A stretch of DNA of 64,000 nt, taken from NCBI RefSeq assembly GCF_901482695.1, contig NZ_LR590484.1:3658001-3722000 (forward strand), in the 5' to 3' direction. This DNA is from Sphingobacterium thalpophilum. Its GTDB lineage: Bacteria; Bacteroidota; Bacteroidia; Sphingobacteriales; Sphingobacteriaceae. The notes under the pieces were generated by a model. That model did not search any database. It was not told the DNA's origin and saw only the letters and a list, made by a program, of their open reading frames with translations. Within the stretch, counting starts at the first letter, position 1; each line of letters begins with the position of its first letter. The position numbers and the translations under genes were made by a program. Shown here one piece after another: positions 1 to 8,522 of this stretch.

Positions 1-1
1 A

Positions 2-838
2 TTTGTGGGATATGGAGCTATGCTTGTAGAAGGCTTTGTTGCTTTGATGGCATTAATCGCTGCCTGCACGTTAATGCCAGGCGATTATTTTGCGATTAAC
101 ACGCCAGTAGAGGATTACGCCCAATTTCTAGTGCAGCATCCTGAATGGAAAGCCGTAGATCTTCCACATTTTATTGATCGCATCGGCGTGGATGTTCATG
201 GGCGGACAGGCGGTGCAGTATCGTTAGCGGTAGGTATGGCTCATATTTTTGATAAAGTACCTTTTATGAACGATGTCATGGCTTATTGGTATAATTTCGC
301 AATTATGTTTGAAGCAGTTTTTATTCTTACAGCCATCGATGCGGGGACACGGGTAGGACGTTTTTTTCTACAGGAAATGCTTGGAAATATTATCCCGAAC
401 TTCAAAAATAAAGAATGGAAGCCAGGTGTCTATATTTGTAGTGCATTGTTTACTTTTTCTTGGGGATATCTTGTATTTACAGGTAATATAAGTAATATAT
501 GGCCTTTGTTCGGAATAAGTAATCAGCTTCTCGCAGCTTGTGGACTTATTGTCTGTACCACTATGTTAATTAGAATGAACAGAGGTAAATATGCACTTTG
601 CACCGCCATACCTGGCGTATTTATGGCTGCTATTACGTTTTGGGCTGGATATCTCCAAGTAGTGGATATCTATATGCCACAAGGTCAAAACTTATTAGCT
701 ATGTTAGCGATTGCCGCAATGTTGTTGATGTTTTTTGTCTTTATAGGCGCTTTTCGAAAGTGGTACTTGTTATTCAAGACAGAACAGGAACTGACTGACG
801 CAAATGGTGAATCAGTAAAGGTGCTCGTTGAACGGTAG
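2..838 (+). CDS. cstA: Carbon starvation protein CstA, C-terminal part (cut by window edge)
   Basis: This is the last roughly 278 codons of a CstA-family membrane transporter; the frame is open to the left edge, so the true start lies outside the window. CstA proteins take up peptides or pyruvate when carbon is limiting. The motif GYGAMLVEGFVALMALIAA near the fragment's start matches the conserved CstA core, and several hydrophobic helices follow, for example around fragment residues 145-165, 175-195, 200-220 and 230-250. The C-terminus (LLFKTEQELTDANGESVKVLVER) is a short polar tail. It is followed by a non-coding stretch and a strong hairpin. The family call is secure; the substrate is inferred. 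Confidence 0.9.
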   Translation, partial: FVGYGAMLVEGFVALMALIAACTLMPGDYFAINTPVEDYAQFLVQHPEWKAVDLPHFIDRIGVDVHGRTGGAVSLAVGMAHIFDKVPFMNDVMAYWYNFAIMFEAVFILTAIDAGTRVGRFFLQEMLGNIIPNFKNKEWKPGVYICSALFTFSWGYLVFTGNISNIWPLFGISNQLLAACGLIVCTTMLIRMNRGKYALCTAIPGVFMAAITFWAGYLQVVDIYMPQGQNLLAMLAIAAMLLMFFVFIGAFRKWYLLFKTEQELTDANGESVKVLVER

Positions 839-1005
839 TAGATTTGTCTCTCCGGTCCGGGAGTTCCCCGGAAGAATATCTATACCTGTCACTAAAATTA
901 GCCTGTGTACGGCTTTAAATCCTACGGATGCTGCACTCGAGCATGCGGAATTGTTATTGAAAGCGTAGCTTTTAGGGAAAATATAATAAAAAGCTTTATC
1001 ATTAA

Positions 1006-1040
1006 AATAGGGATCAAATTTACATAATTTGATCCCTATT
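1006..1040. terminator. Perfect 15-bp hairpin between cstA and the lipoprotein gene
   Basis: The arm aatagggatcaaatt, a 5-nt loop (tacat) and aatttgatccctatt form a perfect inverted repeat. It lies between two converging genes, so it may end transcripts from both sides. The stretch from 839 to 1005 before it shows no convincing gene. Confidence 0.6.
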
Positions 1041-1074
1041 CATTTACATGGTCGAAAAATTTGATAGATCTTTT

Positions 1075-1530
1075 TTAATTGCCACCATCTTCACCATCAG
1101 TCAACGTCACTTTCGCTGTAAATGGCGGTGGCGGTGTTGCTGTACCGGTGCCTAGATAGTCGGCATAGATATTTAAATCTCCATCAATATTTCCGTCAGT
1201 AAAGGAATATTCCACCCTGAAATTATATGGGCCTAATTTGGTTGGAACATTGTTGGCTCCAAGATTAATGTAGAAGTCTGGTGAATCCTTAAAGGAGATC
1301 GCTACTGAGACCTGGCCATAATCAAAATATTTGGCGTCTATTTCTCTGAAAGGGACTGAAATAACAAAAGTCCTCGGATTTCCTTCGGTCTTCCATTGAT
1401 AATCGTCGCCAGGCACTGAAAATTTATAAGTGACACCTGGAAGAGGATTATTAATATACTCCTTTTTACAAGAAGAGAATGAAACCAACGTTGCGGTTCC
1501 AATTAATGCTGCTAATAAAAGTCTTTTCAT
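1075..1530 (-). CDS. Small secreted lipoprotein of unknown function
   Basis: A 151-residue protein with a lipoprotein signal peptide: a charged start (MKR), a hydrophobic stretch and a lipobox ending SFSSC with Cys at residue 21. It should be acylated and anchored to a membrane, probably the outer membrane. The mature part is rich in beta-type residues (TYKFSVPGDDYQWK, FRVEYSFTDG) and ends with a proline-rich TATPPPPF segment and an acidic tail. I do not recognise a named domain. It stands alone, separated from clpC by a terminator at 1611-1639 and facing cstA. It reads as a Bacteroidota accessory lipoprotein; function unknown. Confidence 0.75.
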   Translation of the reverse strand: MKRLLLAALIGTATLVSFSSCKKEYINNPLPGVTYKFSVPGDDYQWKTEGNPRTFVISVPFREIDAKYFDYGQVSVAISFKDSPDFYINLGANNVPTKLGPYNFRVEYSFTDGNIDGDLNIYADYLGTGTATPPPPFTAKVTLTDGEDGGN

Positions 1531-1610
1531 ATTATGTGTATTATTTGTGACGTTTTTTATTATATGACGATAAAATACTGCGATAGTTTAACGCTAACTT
1601 GGTATATAAC

Positions 1611-1639
1611 AAAAAATGCACCATACTGGTGCATTTTTT
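1611..1639 (-). terminator. Terminator of clpC
   Basis: The 13-bp stem aaaaaatgcacca / tggtgcatttttt with a 3-nt loop lies just past the clpC stop codon. Read on the minus strand it ends in a T-run, as an intrinsic terminator should. Confidence 0.8.
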
Positions 1640-1666
1640 AAAATTATTTCGAATACAGCAGGCGAA

Positions 1667-4195
1667 TTATTTCTCTGCCGTATCTTTTGAAGACTTCGGA
1701 TCCGAGCTAGATACCTCTATATCTTTGGTTTCTGGGTTAATGCTTACGGTCAATACTGAACCGGCCTGCACGTTGCCTTTAAGGATCTCTTCAGCAATTG
1801 GATCTTCGAGATATTTTTGAATTGCCCGTTTTAGTGGACGTGCCCCAAAATTACTGTCGTATCCTTTATCCGCAATGAAATCCTTGGCTTCATCCGTCAA
1901 GTTGATCACATAGCCCAAGTCTGCGATGCGTTTGAACAGCGATTTTAATTCAATGTCAATGATCTTGAAGATGTTTTCCTTAGTCAATGAGTTGAACACA
2001 ATCACATCATCAATACGGTTCAGAAACTCCGGCGCGAACGCGCGTTTCAACGCTGTCTCAATCACACCTCGGGAATGCGCATCCGACTGCTGTGCTTTGG
2101 CTGCGGTAGTGAAACCGACTCCCTGACCAAATTCCTTCAACTGACGTGCGCCAATGTTGGACGTCATGATGATAATGGTGTTGCGGAAATCGACCTTACG
2201 GCCCAGACTATCCGTTAATTGTCCTTCATCCAATACCTGTAGCAATAGGTTGAACACGTCAGGGTGAGCTTTCTCAATCTCATCCAACAGCACAACAGCA
2301 TAAGGTTTGCGGCGTACTTTCTCAGTCAGCTGACCACCTTCTTCATAACCTACATATCCCGGAGGCGCTCCCACCAAACGGGAAACAGCAAACTTCTCCA
2401 TGTACTCACTCATATCGATCTGGATCAAGGCGTCCTCCGTGTCGAACATGAAGCGCGCCAGCTCCTTCGCTAATTCAGTTTTACCTACACCAGTAGGGCC
2501 TAAGAAGATAAAGGAACCGATCGGTTTTTTCGGATCTTTCAGCCCAGCACGTGTGCGCTGGATAGCCTTCACCAATTTTCCCACGGCATCGTCCTGACCG
2601 ATGATCCGGCCTTTCATCAGCTCCGCCATGTTCAATAGCTTCTGGCTGTCGGTCTGGCTGACACGTTGCACTGGAATGCCGGTCATCATCGCGACCACCT
2701 CAGCCACATTTTCTTCCGATACAGTATAGCGTTTGGACTTGGTCTCCTCTTCCCATGCAATCTTCTCTTTTTCCAGTTCCTCGATCAGCTTTTTCTCGGT
2801 ATCGCGCAATTTGGCTGCTTCTTCATATTTCTGGCTGCGCACCACCTTATTTTTCTCCAATTTGACTTCCTCGATTTTGTTCTCGATGTCAATGATGGAC
2901 TGCGGTACATGAATATTGTTCAAGTGTACACGTGACCCGGCCTCGTCCAATGCGTCTATCGCTTTGTCCGGTAAAAAGCGGTCGGTAATATAGCGTGTGG
3001 TCAGCGACACACAGGCCTCAATCGCTTCTGGTGTATAGGTCACGTTGTGGTGATCCTCATATTTCTCTTTGATACGGTTCAGGATTTCCACAGTTTCGTC
3101 ATGTGTCGCAGGCTCGATAGTCACCCGTTGGAAACGACGATCCAATGCGCCGTCTTTTTCAATGTACTGACGGTACTCATCCAATGTCGTAGCACCGATG
3201 CACTGAATCTCACCCCTTGCCAAGGCTGGTTTGAACATGTTGGACGCGTCCAATGAGCCTGATGCTCCACCTGCACCGACAATGGTATGGATCTCATCGA
3301 TAAACAAGATCACATCCGGTGATTTTTCCAGCTCATTCATGACGGCTTTCATGCGCTCCTCAAATTGTCCACGATACTTTGTGCCTGCTACCAAGGAAGC
3401 GAGATCCAAAGTGACTACCCGTTTGTTGAATAGTACACGGGACACTTTACGTTGTACGATACGCAGTGCCAGTCCCTCCGCTATCGCTGATTTACCGACT
3501 CCCGGCTCACCGATCAAAAGCGGGTTGTTTTTCTTGCGTCGTGATAGAATTTGAGACACACGCTCGATTTCTTTCTCGCGGCCGACAATAGGATCCAGTC
3601 TGCCTTCCTCTGCAGCTTTGGTCAGATCGCGACCAAAGTTGTCAAGTACCGGCGTCTTGGATTTGATATCCGAAACCTTCTTGGGCTGGATATATTGATC
3701 GTCTTCCGCAAAATCGTCATCGCCACCAGTAGGAGAACCAGGAGCTTCATCCTTGATGCTTGTCCTGTTCTGCTCTACTTCAGACTTGAAGATGTCGTAA
3801 GTGACATTATATTGCTGTAATATCTGCGAAGCAATATTGTCTTCATCCCGCAGGATTGCCAATAATAAATGCTCCGTTCCAATAATATCTGACTTGAAAA
3901 TCTTCGCTTCTAAATACGTAATTTTTAAAACTTTTTCAGCTTGTTTTGTTAATGGCATATTGCCAATCGGTGCGCGTGATACAGATGCCCCCTTCACTGC
4001 GTCCTCCACAGATTGACGTAGGGCTGTAGTGTCAATGCCTATGTTTTTCAGGATTTTGATCGCCATTCCATCGCCTTCACGAATCAATCCTAGCAACAAG
4101 TGCTCCGTTCCGATATAGTCGTGACGCAATCTCAAAGCTTCCTCTCTACTGTACGATATGACATCCTTTACGCGCGGTGAAAATTTTGCTTCCAT
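1667..4195 (-). CDS. clpC: ATP-dependent Clp protease ATPase subunit ClpC
   Basis: ClpC is a Hsp100 unfoldase that recognises misfolded or tagged proteins and threads them into the ClpP peptidase in the cytosol. The 842-residue protein has two Clp N-repeats (about residues 1-145), a first AAA+ module with Walker A GEPGVGKS (229-236) and Walker B around DEIHT (300), a UVR-type middle segment (about 454-470), and a second AAA+ module with Walker A GPTGVGKT (566-573). The length and the short middle domain fit ClpC rather than ClpB. It is a single gene divergent from ettA; no clpP is nearby. The C-terminus is a short serine-rich acidic tail. The start codon is the only sensible one in front of MEAKFSPRVKDVI. 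Confidence 0.96.
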   Translation of the reverse strand: MEAKFSPRVKDVISYSREEALRLRHDYIGTEHLLLGLIREGDGMAIKILKNIGIDTTALRQSVEDAVKGASVSRAPIGNMPLTKQAEKVLKITYLEAKIFKSDIIGTEHLLLAILRDEDNIASQILQQYNVTYDIFKSEVEQNRTSIKDEAPGSPTGGDDDFAEDDQYIQPKKVSDIKSKTPVLDNFGRDLTKAAEEGRLDPIVGREKEIERVSQILSRRKKNNPLLIGEPGVGKSAIAEGLALRIVQRKVSRVLFNKRVVTLDLASLVAGTKYRGQFEERMKAVMNELEKSPDVILFIDEIHTIVGAGGASGSLDASNMFKPALARGEIQCIGATTLDEYRQYIEKDGALDRRFQRVTIEPATHDETVEILNRIKEKYEDHHNVTYTPEAIEACVSLTTRYITDRFLPDKAIDALDEAGSRVHLNNIHVPQSIIDIENKIEEVKLEKNKVVRSQKYEEAAKLRDTEKKLIEELEKEKIAWEEETKSKRYTVSEENVAEVVAMMTGIPVQRVSQTDSQKLLNMAELMKGRIIGQDDAVGKLVKAIQRTRAGLKDPKKPIGSFIFLGPTGVGKTELAKELARFMFDTEDALIQIDMSEYMEKFAVSRLVGAPPGYVGYEEGGQLTEKVRRKPYAVVLLDEIEKAHPDVFNLLLQVLDEGQLTDSLGRKVDFRNTIIIMTSNIGARQLKEFGQGVGFTTAAKAQQSDAHSRGVIETALKRAFAPEFLNRIDDVIVFNSLTKENIFKIIDIELKSLFKRIADLGYVINLTDEAKDFIADKGYDSNFGARPLKRAIQKYLEDPIAEEILKGNVQAGSVLTVSINPETKDIEVSSSDPKSSKDTAEK

Positions 4196-4380
4196 TGAAT
4201 ACCTTTCTGTTTTATATTAAGGATATATAAATGTAGTAAATTCTACATTTCAAACCTTAAAATTATTTTAAATAATGTCATCAACAATTAAGCCATGACC
4301 ATAATACGTCCAAAATGTCAGTATAAAAGATTACATTTGTATGTTAATATAACAAGAGTTTTCCAATTTTTTTAAATTTT

Positions 4381-6063
4381 ATGTCAGACGAGAAGATTAT
4401 TTTTTCGATGGCTGGTGTCAACAAAATCCATCCGCCTCAAAAACAAGTTCTAAAAAATATCTATTTATCTTTTTTCTATGGTGCCAAGATCGGCGTGATC
4501 GGTCTCAATGGCTCGGGTAAGTCTTCTTTATTGAAAATTATTGCGGGACTCGACAAGTCTTATCAAGGTGAAGTGGTGTTCTCTCCGGGTTATTCTGTGG
4601 GGTATTTGGCTCAAGAACCTGAATTGGATCCTGAAAAGACGGTTCTCGAAATCGTGCAGGAAGGTGTCGCTGAAATTACTGCCATCTTAAAGGAATACGA
4701 AGAAATCAACGAAAAATTCGGACTGCCGGAAGTCTATGAAAATCCGGACGAAATGGATAAGCTATTGGCCAGACAAGGCGAATTGCAGGACAGAATCGAT
4801 GCGACAAATGCCTGGGAAATTGATTCAAAACTGGAACGGGCCATGGATGCGCTGCGCTGCCCTGAACCGGATGCTAAAATTGTCAATTTGTCAGGTGGCG
4901 AGCGCAGGCGTGTAGCATTATGTCGCCTTTTGCTGCAGGAACCAGATGTCTTGCTGCTCGACGAGCCAACCAACCACCTGGATGCTGAGTCTATCGACTG
5001 GCTGGAACAACATTTAAAACAATATAAAGGAACCGTCATCGCCGTTACGCACGACCGCTACTTCCTCGATAATGTGGCTGGTTGGATTCTTGAACTGGAC
5101 CGCGGCGAGGGTATCCCTTGGAAAGGTAATTACTCTTCATGGCTCGATCAGAAGGCGAAGCGTCTGGCGCAGGAAGAAAAACAGGAAACCAAACGTCAAA
5201 AGACCCTCGAACGTGAGCTGGAATGGGTGCGCATGGCGCCTAAAGCCCGTCATGCCAAATCGAAAGCGCGTTTGCATAACTATGAGAAACTGGCTTCCGA
5301 AGAAACAAAAGAGCGGGAAGAAAAACTGGAATTGTTCATTCCCCCCGGTCCGCGCCTGGGTAACTCTGTCATCGAAGCAACCAATATTTCCAAAGCATAT
5401 GGCGACCGTATTTTATTTGAAAATCTCAGTTTTATGCTGCCGCCAGCGGGTATTGTGGGTATCATCGGTCCGAATGGCGCGGGTAAGACGACCTTGTTCC
5501 GTCTTATCACCGGACAGGAGACACCGGACTCCGGCTCGTTTAAGGTCGGTGAAACAGTTAAATTGGGGTACGTGGATCAGATGCATCATGACCTTGATCC
5601 TGAAAAGTCGGTTTGGGAAAATATTACAGGCGGAAACGACAACATGTTGTTGGGCAACCGTATGGTAAATTCCAGAGCATATGTGTCTAAATTCAATTTT
5701 AATGGCGCCGATCAGCAAAAGAAAGTAGGCGTGCTCTCCGGTGGTGAACGCAACCGCGTACATCTGGCCATTACATTGAAAGAAGGGTCTAATGTACTTC
5801 TACTCGACGAACCTACCAATGATATCGATGTGAATACCTTACGGGCTTTGGAAGAAGGATTGGAGAATTTTGGTGGATGTGCTGTGGTCATCTCCCACGA
5901 CAGGTGGTTTCTGGACCGTATCTGTACTCATATTCTCGCTTTTGAGGGCGACTCCCAAGTGTACTTCTTCGAGGGTAACTATTCGGAATATGAAGAAAAT
6001 CGGAAAAAACGCCTCGGTGATGTCACACCGCACCGTATTAAATACAAAAAACTCGTAAAGTAG
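4381..6063 (+). CDS. ettA: Energy-dependent translational throttle protein EttA (ABC-F)
   Basis: An ABC-F ATPase of 560 residues, close to the length of E. coli EttA. In E. coli EttA binds the ribosomal E site and couples the first peptide bond to the ATP/ADP ratio. Two soluble ABC domains are visible with no membrane part: Walker A GLNGSGKS (41-48) and signature LSGGERRR (170); then GPNGAGKT (363-370) and LSGGERNR (452). Between them lies the charged linker with KARHAKSKAR. The signature EPTNHLDAESIDWLE is typical of ABC-F. A PAS-kinase gene starts 9 nt after its stop, so the two are probably co-transcribed. Which ABC-F subgroup is fairly clear; the ribosomal role is from the family. Confidence 0.92.
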   Translation: MSDEKIIFSMAGVNKIHPPQKQVLKNIYLSFFYGAKIGVIGLNGSGKSSLLKIIAGLDKSYQGEVVFSPGYSVGYLAQEPELDPEKTVLEIVQEGVAEITAILKEYEEINEKFGLPEVYENPDEMDKLLARQGELQDRIDATNAWEIDSKLERAMDALRCPEPDAKIVNLSGGERRRVALCRLLLQEPDVLLLDEPTNHLDAESIDWLEQHLKQYKGTVIAVTHDRYFLDNVAGWILELDRGEGIPWKGNYSSWLDQKAKRLAQEEKQETKRQKTLERELEWVRMAPKARHAKSKARLHNYEKLASEETKEREEKLELFIPPGPRLGNSVIEATNISKAYGDRILFENLSFMLPPAGIVGIIGPNGAGKTTLFRLITGQETPDSGSFKVGETVKLGYVDQMHHDLDPEKSVWENITGGNDNMLLGNRMVNSRAYVSKFNFNGADQQKKVGVLSGGERNRVHLAITLKEGSNVLLLDEPTNDIDVNTLRALEEGLENFGGCAVVISHDRWFLDRICTHILAFEGDSQVYFFEGNYSEYEENRKKRLGDVTPHRIKYKKLVK

Positions 6064-6072
6064 GAGACGTTT

Positions 6073-7263
6073 ATGGAAAGCGGAAGACTTTTGGCCGCCA
6101 TAATCGACCATGCAATTGATGGTATCATTACAATAGACAACAGGGGGAATGTGGAAAGCATTAACCCTGCTGCTCTTGAGTTGTTCGGTTACGAAGCCGA
6201 CGAAGTGATCGGGCACAATGTCTCTATGCTGATGCCCGAACCTGATCGCAGTAATCACGACGGTTACATCCATAATTATCAGACCACAGGCCAAAAAAAA
6301 ATTATCGGCATTGGGCGCGAGGTCATGGGGCTCAAGAAGAATGGCGAGACCTTTCCCTTCCGTTTGGCCGTAAGCGAGGTGTGGCTGAAAGACAAGAACA
6401 TATTCACAGGATTTATTCACGATCTGTCCCGCGAAAAAGCCGCTGAAGATATGCTCAAACAGCATGCAGCGGAACTGGAACATAAGGTTAGTGAACGTAC
6501 ACGGGACCTGATATCGCTGGTTTCCGAACTCGAAAAAGCAAAAGCCGAAGTCTCAAAATCACTGGAGAAGGAAATCGAACTGAACCAGCTCAAATCACGG
6601 TTTGTTTCTATGGCTTCGCACGAATTTCGTACGCCTTTAAGTTCAGTACAGCTGTCCGCTTCACTGATTGAGAAGTATTCAGAACGTCCCGACGAAAGGG
6701 CCAACATTATCAAGCATACCAACAAGATCAAAGGAGCGGTGCAGTTGCTGACAAGTATTCTTAACGATTTTCTGTCCCTCGAAAAGCTGGAAGCTGGTAT
6801 TGTAGCTGTAAACAAACAATATATTAATCTAGTTGAACTGGCGGAGGAAATTACCGAAGAAATGCAGTTGATCTGCAAGAAAAACCAGCATATTGTCTAT
6901 CAACATACGGGGGAGTCGGGACATTTTTCCCTTGATCCCAACCTGCTGAAAAATGCGCTTGTCAACCTGATATCCAACGCAATCAAGTATTCGGGAGAGG
7001 ATACATTGATCGAATTTACGACCTGCATCGATGGCAACGGATGTACGATATCGGTCAAAGATAACGGTATCGGTATTCCGGAAGAAGACCAGGTACATTT
7101 ATTTGAACCGTTTTTCAGGGCACATAATACGGGAAATATACCGGGCACAGGGTTAGGATTGAATATCGTCAAACGGTATATAGAACTCATGGAAGGAAAT
7201 ATGGAGTTTGAGTCGGAAGTACATAAAGGGACATCATTTCGTGTCAGTTTTAAACAAGATTAA
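6073..7263 (+). CDS. FixL-like heme-PAS sensor histidine kinase (putative oxygen sensor)
   Basis: A soluble 396-residue kinase: PAS domain (about 5-120), coiled-coil linker (125-175), HisKA dimerisation domain with the phospho-accepting His183 in SHEFRTP, and a HATPase domain with N-box (N298/N302), DNGIGIP (330-336) and GTGLGL (358-363). The PAS segment closely follows rhizobial FixL: LMPEPDRSNHDGYI holds His62 where FixL has its heme-ligating His, and IIGIGREV holds Arg82 where FixL has the distal oxygen-sensing Arg. Two residues that, as I recall, contact the heme propionates in B. japonicum FixL are changed here (Arg206 to Asn68, His214 to Lys76). No membrane segment is seen. The gene lies between ettA and its probable partner regulator, near cbb3 oxidase genes. 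Heme binding is inferred, not shown. Confidence 0.85.
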   Translation: MESGRLLAAIIDHAIDGIITIDNRGNVESINPAALELFGYEADEVIGHNVSMLMPEPDRSNHDGYIHNYQTTGQKKIIGIGREVMGLKKNGETFPFRLAVSEVWLKDKNIFTGFIHDLSREKAAEDMLKQHAAELEHKVSERTRDLISLVSELEKAKAEVSKSLEKEIELNQLKSRFVSMASHEFRTPLSSVQLSASLIEKYSERPDERANIIKHTNKIKGAVQLLTSILNDFLSLEKLEAGIVAVNKQYINLVELAEEITEEMQLICKKNQHIVYQHTGESGHFSLDPNLLKNALVNLISNAIKYSGEDTLIEFTTCIDGNGCTISVKDNGIGIPEEDQVHLFEPFFRAHNTGNIPGTGLGLNIVKRYIELMEGNMEFESEVHKGTSFRVSFKQD

Positions 7264-7290
7264 GATTTGAGCAAAAAATATTGCATTCGA

Positions 7291-8358
7291 ATGGAAAATA
7301 AAAAGACAATTCTGATCATTGAAGATAATAGTGATATCCGTGAGGGAACGAGCGAAATTCTGGAGCTTACGGGGCGCTATCAAGTGATCACCGCTGAAAA
7401 CGGCCGGATAGGAGTCGATCTGGCAACCAAACATATTCCTGATCTGATTCTCTGTGATATCATGATGCCCGAACTGGATGGCTATGGTGTGCTATTCATG
7501 CTGAGTAAAATTGAACGTACCGCCAGAATTCCGTTTATTTTTTTAACCGCCAAGGCCGAGCGGGCGGACATGCGCAAAGCCATGGAAATGGGCGCCGACG
7601 ATTACTTGACCAAGCCTTTTGATGATGTCGAACTGATGAATGCTATTGAAGTGCGACTTAAAAAACATGAACAGCTGTCGGCCGAATCAGCACAAGAGTT
7701 TGACCTGGGGTTAAGCGCGGATGAACAGGTGCTCGTGTTGGACGAATTGATTGCCAATTCTCGGGTCAAGACAGTGAAAAAGAAGCAGACGATCTATGAA
7801 AAAGACGACTCACCTACGTATATCTATTTTGTGAAATCTGGGCAAGTCCGCAGCTTCAGATCCTATAAAGATGGCCGTGAGCTGTCGACAGGCATTTATA
7901 TTAGTGGAAACTATTTCGGATACGCGTCCGTACTTCTGAATGAGAATTACGAGGACTATGCCGAAGCGGTGGAAGCTAGCGAGATTGTGCTGATTCCTAA
8001 GGATAGCTTTCTGGAACTATTATGGAAAAAACCAGCTATTGCCAGCAAATTTATCAAGCTGTTGTCCGTAGATCTTCGTGAGAAAGAAGAACAGCTGCTG
8101 GGATTTGCGTACCATTCCGTCCGCAAGCGGGTGGCGAATGCATTGATCAGTGTAGCCGAAAAAAGCGGTATCAACATCCATGAGGTCAATGCCTGTGCCA
8201 TTGATGTCACCCGGGATGGTCTGGCGTCCATTGCTGGAACTGCGAATGAAACCGTTTCGCGTATGCTCTCCGATTTTAAAGAAGAGAAGCTGATTACCAA
8301 GGAAAAAGGAAAGATTTATATCAATTCCATCAAAGACCTGCGCGATGTGAAACAGTAG
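7291..8358 (+). CDS. Response regulator: receiver domain fused to CRP/FNR-type DNA-binding module
   Basis: The 355-residue protein starts with a receiver domain (about 5-122; acidic pair E11/D12, phospho-acceptor D56, T86, K108), then a cyclic-nucleotide-binding-like beta roll (about 150-265) and a CRP-type winged helix at the C-terminus. The recognition helix reads ANETVSRML with E320-x-x-S323-R324, the FNR/FixK type, so TTGAT-like half-sites are expected. No FNR iron-sulfur cysteine cluster is present; control is probably by phosphorylation from the kinase 27 nt upstream. The ATG at 7291 is chosen because receiver domains begin about there; a TTG at 7267 in the same frame is the alternative. 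In effect it joins FixJ and FixK functions in one chain. Targets are inferred from the cbb3 genes nearby. Confidence 0.88.
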   Translation: MENKKTILIIEDNSDIREGTSEILELTGRYQVITAENGRIGVDLATKHIPDLILCDIMMPELDGYGVLFMLSKIERTARIPFIFLTAKAERADMRKAMEMGADDYLTKPFDDVELMNAIEVRLKKHEQLSAESAQEFDLGLSADEQVLVLDELIANSRVKTVKKKQTIYEKDDSPTYIYFVKSGQVRSFRSYKDGRELSTGIYISGNYFGYASVLLNENYEDYAEAVEASEIVLIPKDSFLELLWKKPAIASKFIKLLSVDLREKEEQLLGFAYHSVRKRVANALISVAEKSGINIHEVNACAIDVTRDGLASIAGTANETVSRMLSDFKEEKLITKEKGKIYINSIKDLRDVKQ

Positions 8359-8360
8359 GG

Positions 8361-8380
8361 ACTGCGGCGCTCGCCGCAGT
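8361..8380. other. GC-rich hairpin after the regulator gene
   Basis: A perfect 9-bp stem, actgcggcg / cgccgcagt, with a 2-nt loop begins 2 nt after the stop codon. No T-run follows, so a classic terminator is doubtful; it may protect the transcript end or slow read-through. Confidence 0.45.
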
Positions 8381-8443
8381 ACATCTCCTCCCTTCACACT
8401 TACCTTATACAAATAGTGATTTATATCATTTTAAGCTGTGGTT

Positions 8444-8468
8444 GTCTATCATCTTTTTGATGATAGAC
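8444..8468. promoter_or_regulatory. 10-bp inverted repeat upstream of the dehydrogenase-like gene
   Basis: The arms gtctatcatc and gatgatagac pair perfectly around a five-T loop. A TAnnTTTG-like promoter element (tacttttg, 8475-8482) follows directly, though no TTG lies at the usual distance. It could be an operator or a 5' structure; there is nothing to decide between them. Confidence 0.35.
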
Positions 8469-8522
8469 TTCGACTACTTTTGTCTTGGGATAGCCTTATT
8501 GAAGGCAATTGTAGAATTCAGC

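Noticed and set aside
828..969. A 47-codon frame after cstA
   Set aside because: It begins inside cstA with TTG and has no recognised motif; too weak to call.
4332..4339. tacatttg as the ettA promoter
   Set aside because: It matches the -7 pattern, but no TTG lies at a workable distance.
7267..7290. TTG start for the receiver-FNR regulator
   Set aside because: The ATG at 7291 puts the receiver at the usual position; the extra eight residues are not needed by the fold.
8442..8522. Longer start for the dehydrogenase-like gene
   Set aside because: It would add a hydrophobic, inverted-repeat-encoded extension and place the promoter-like element inside the gene.
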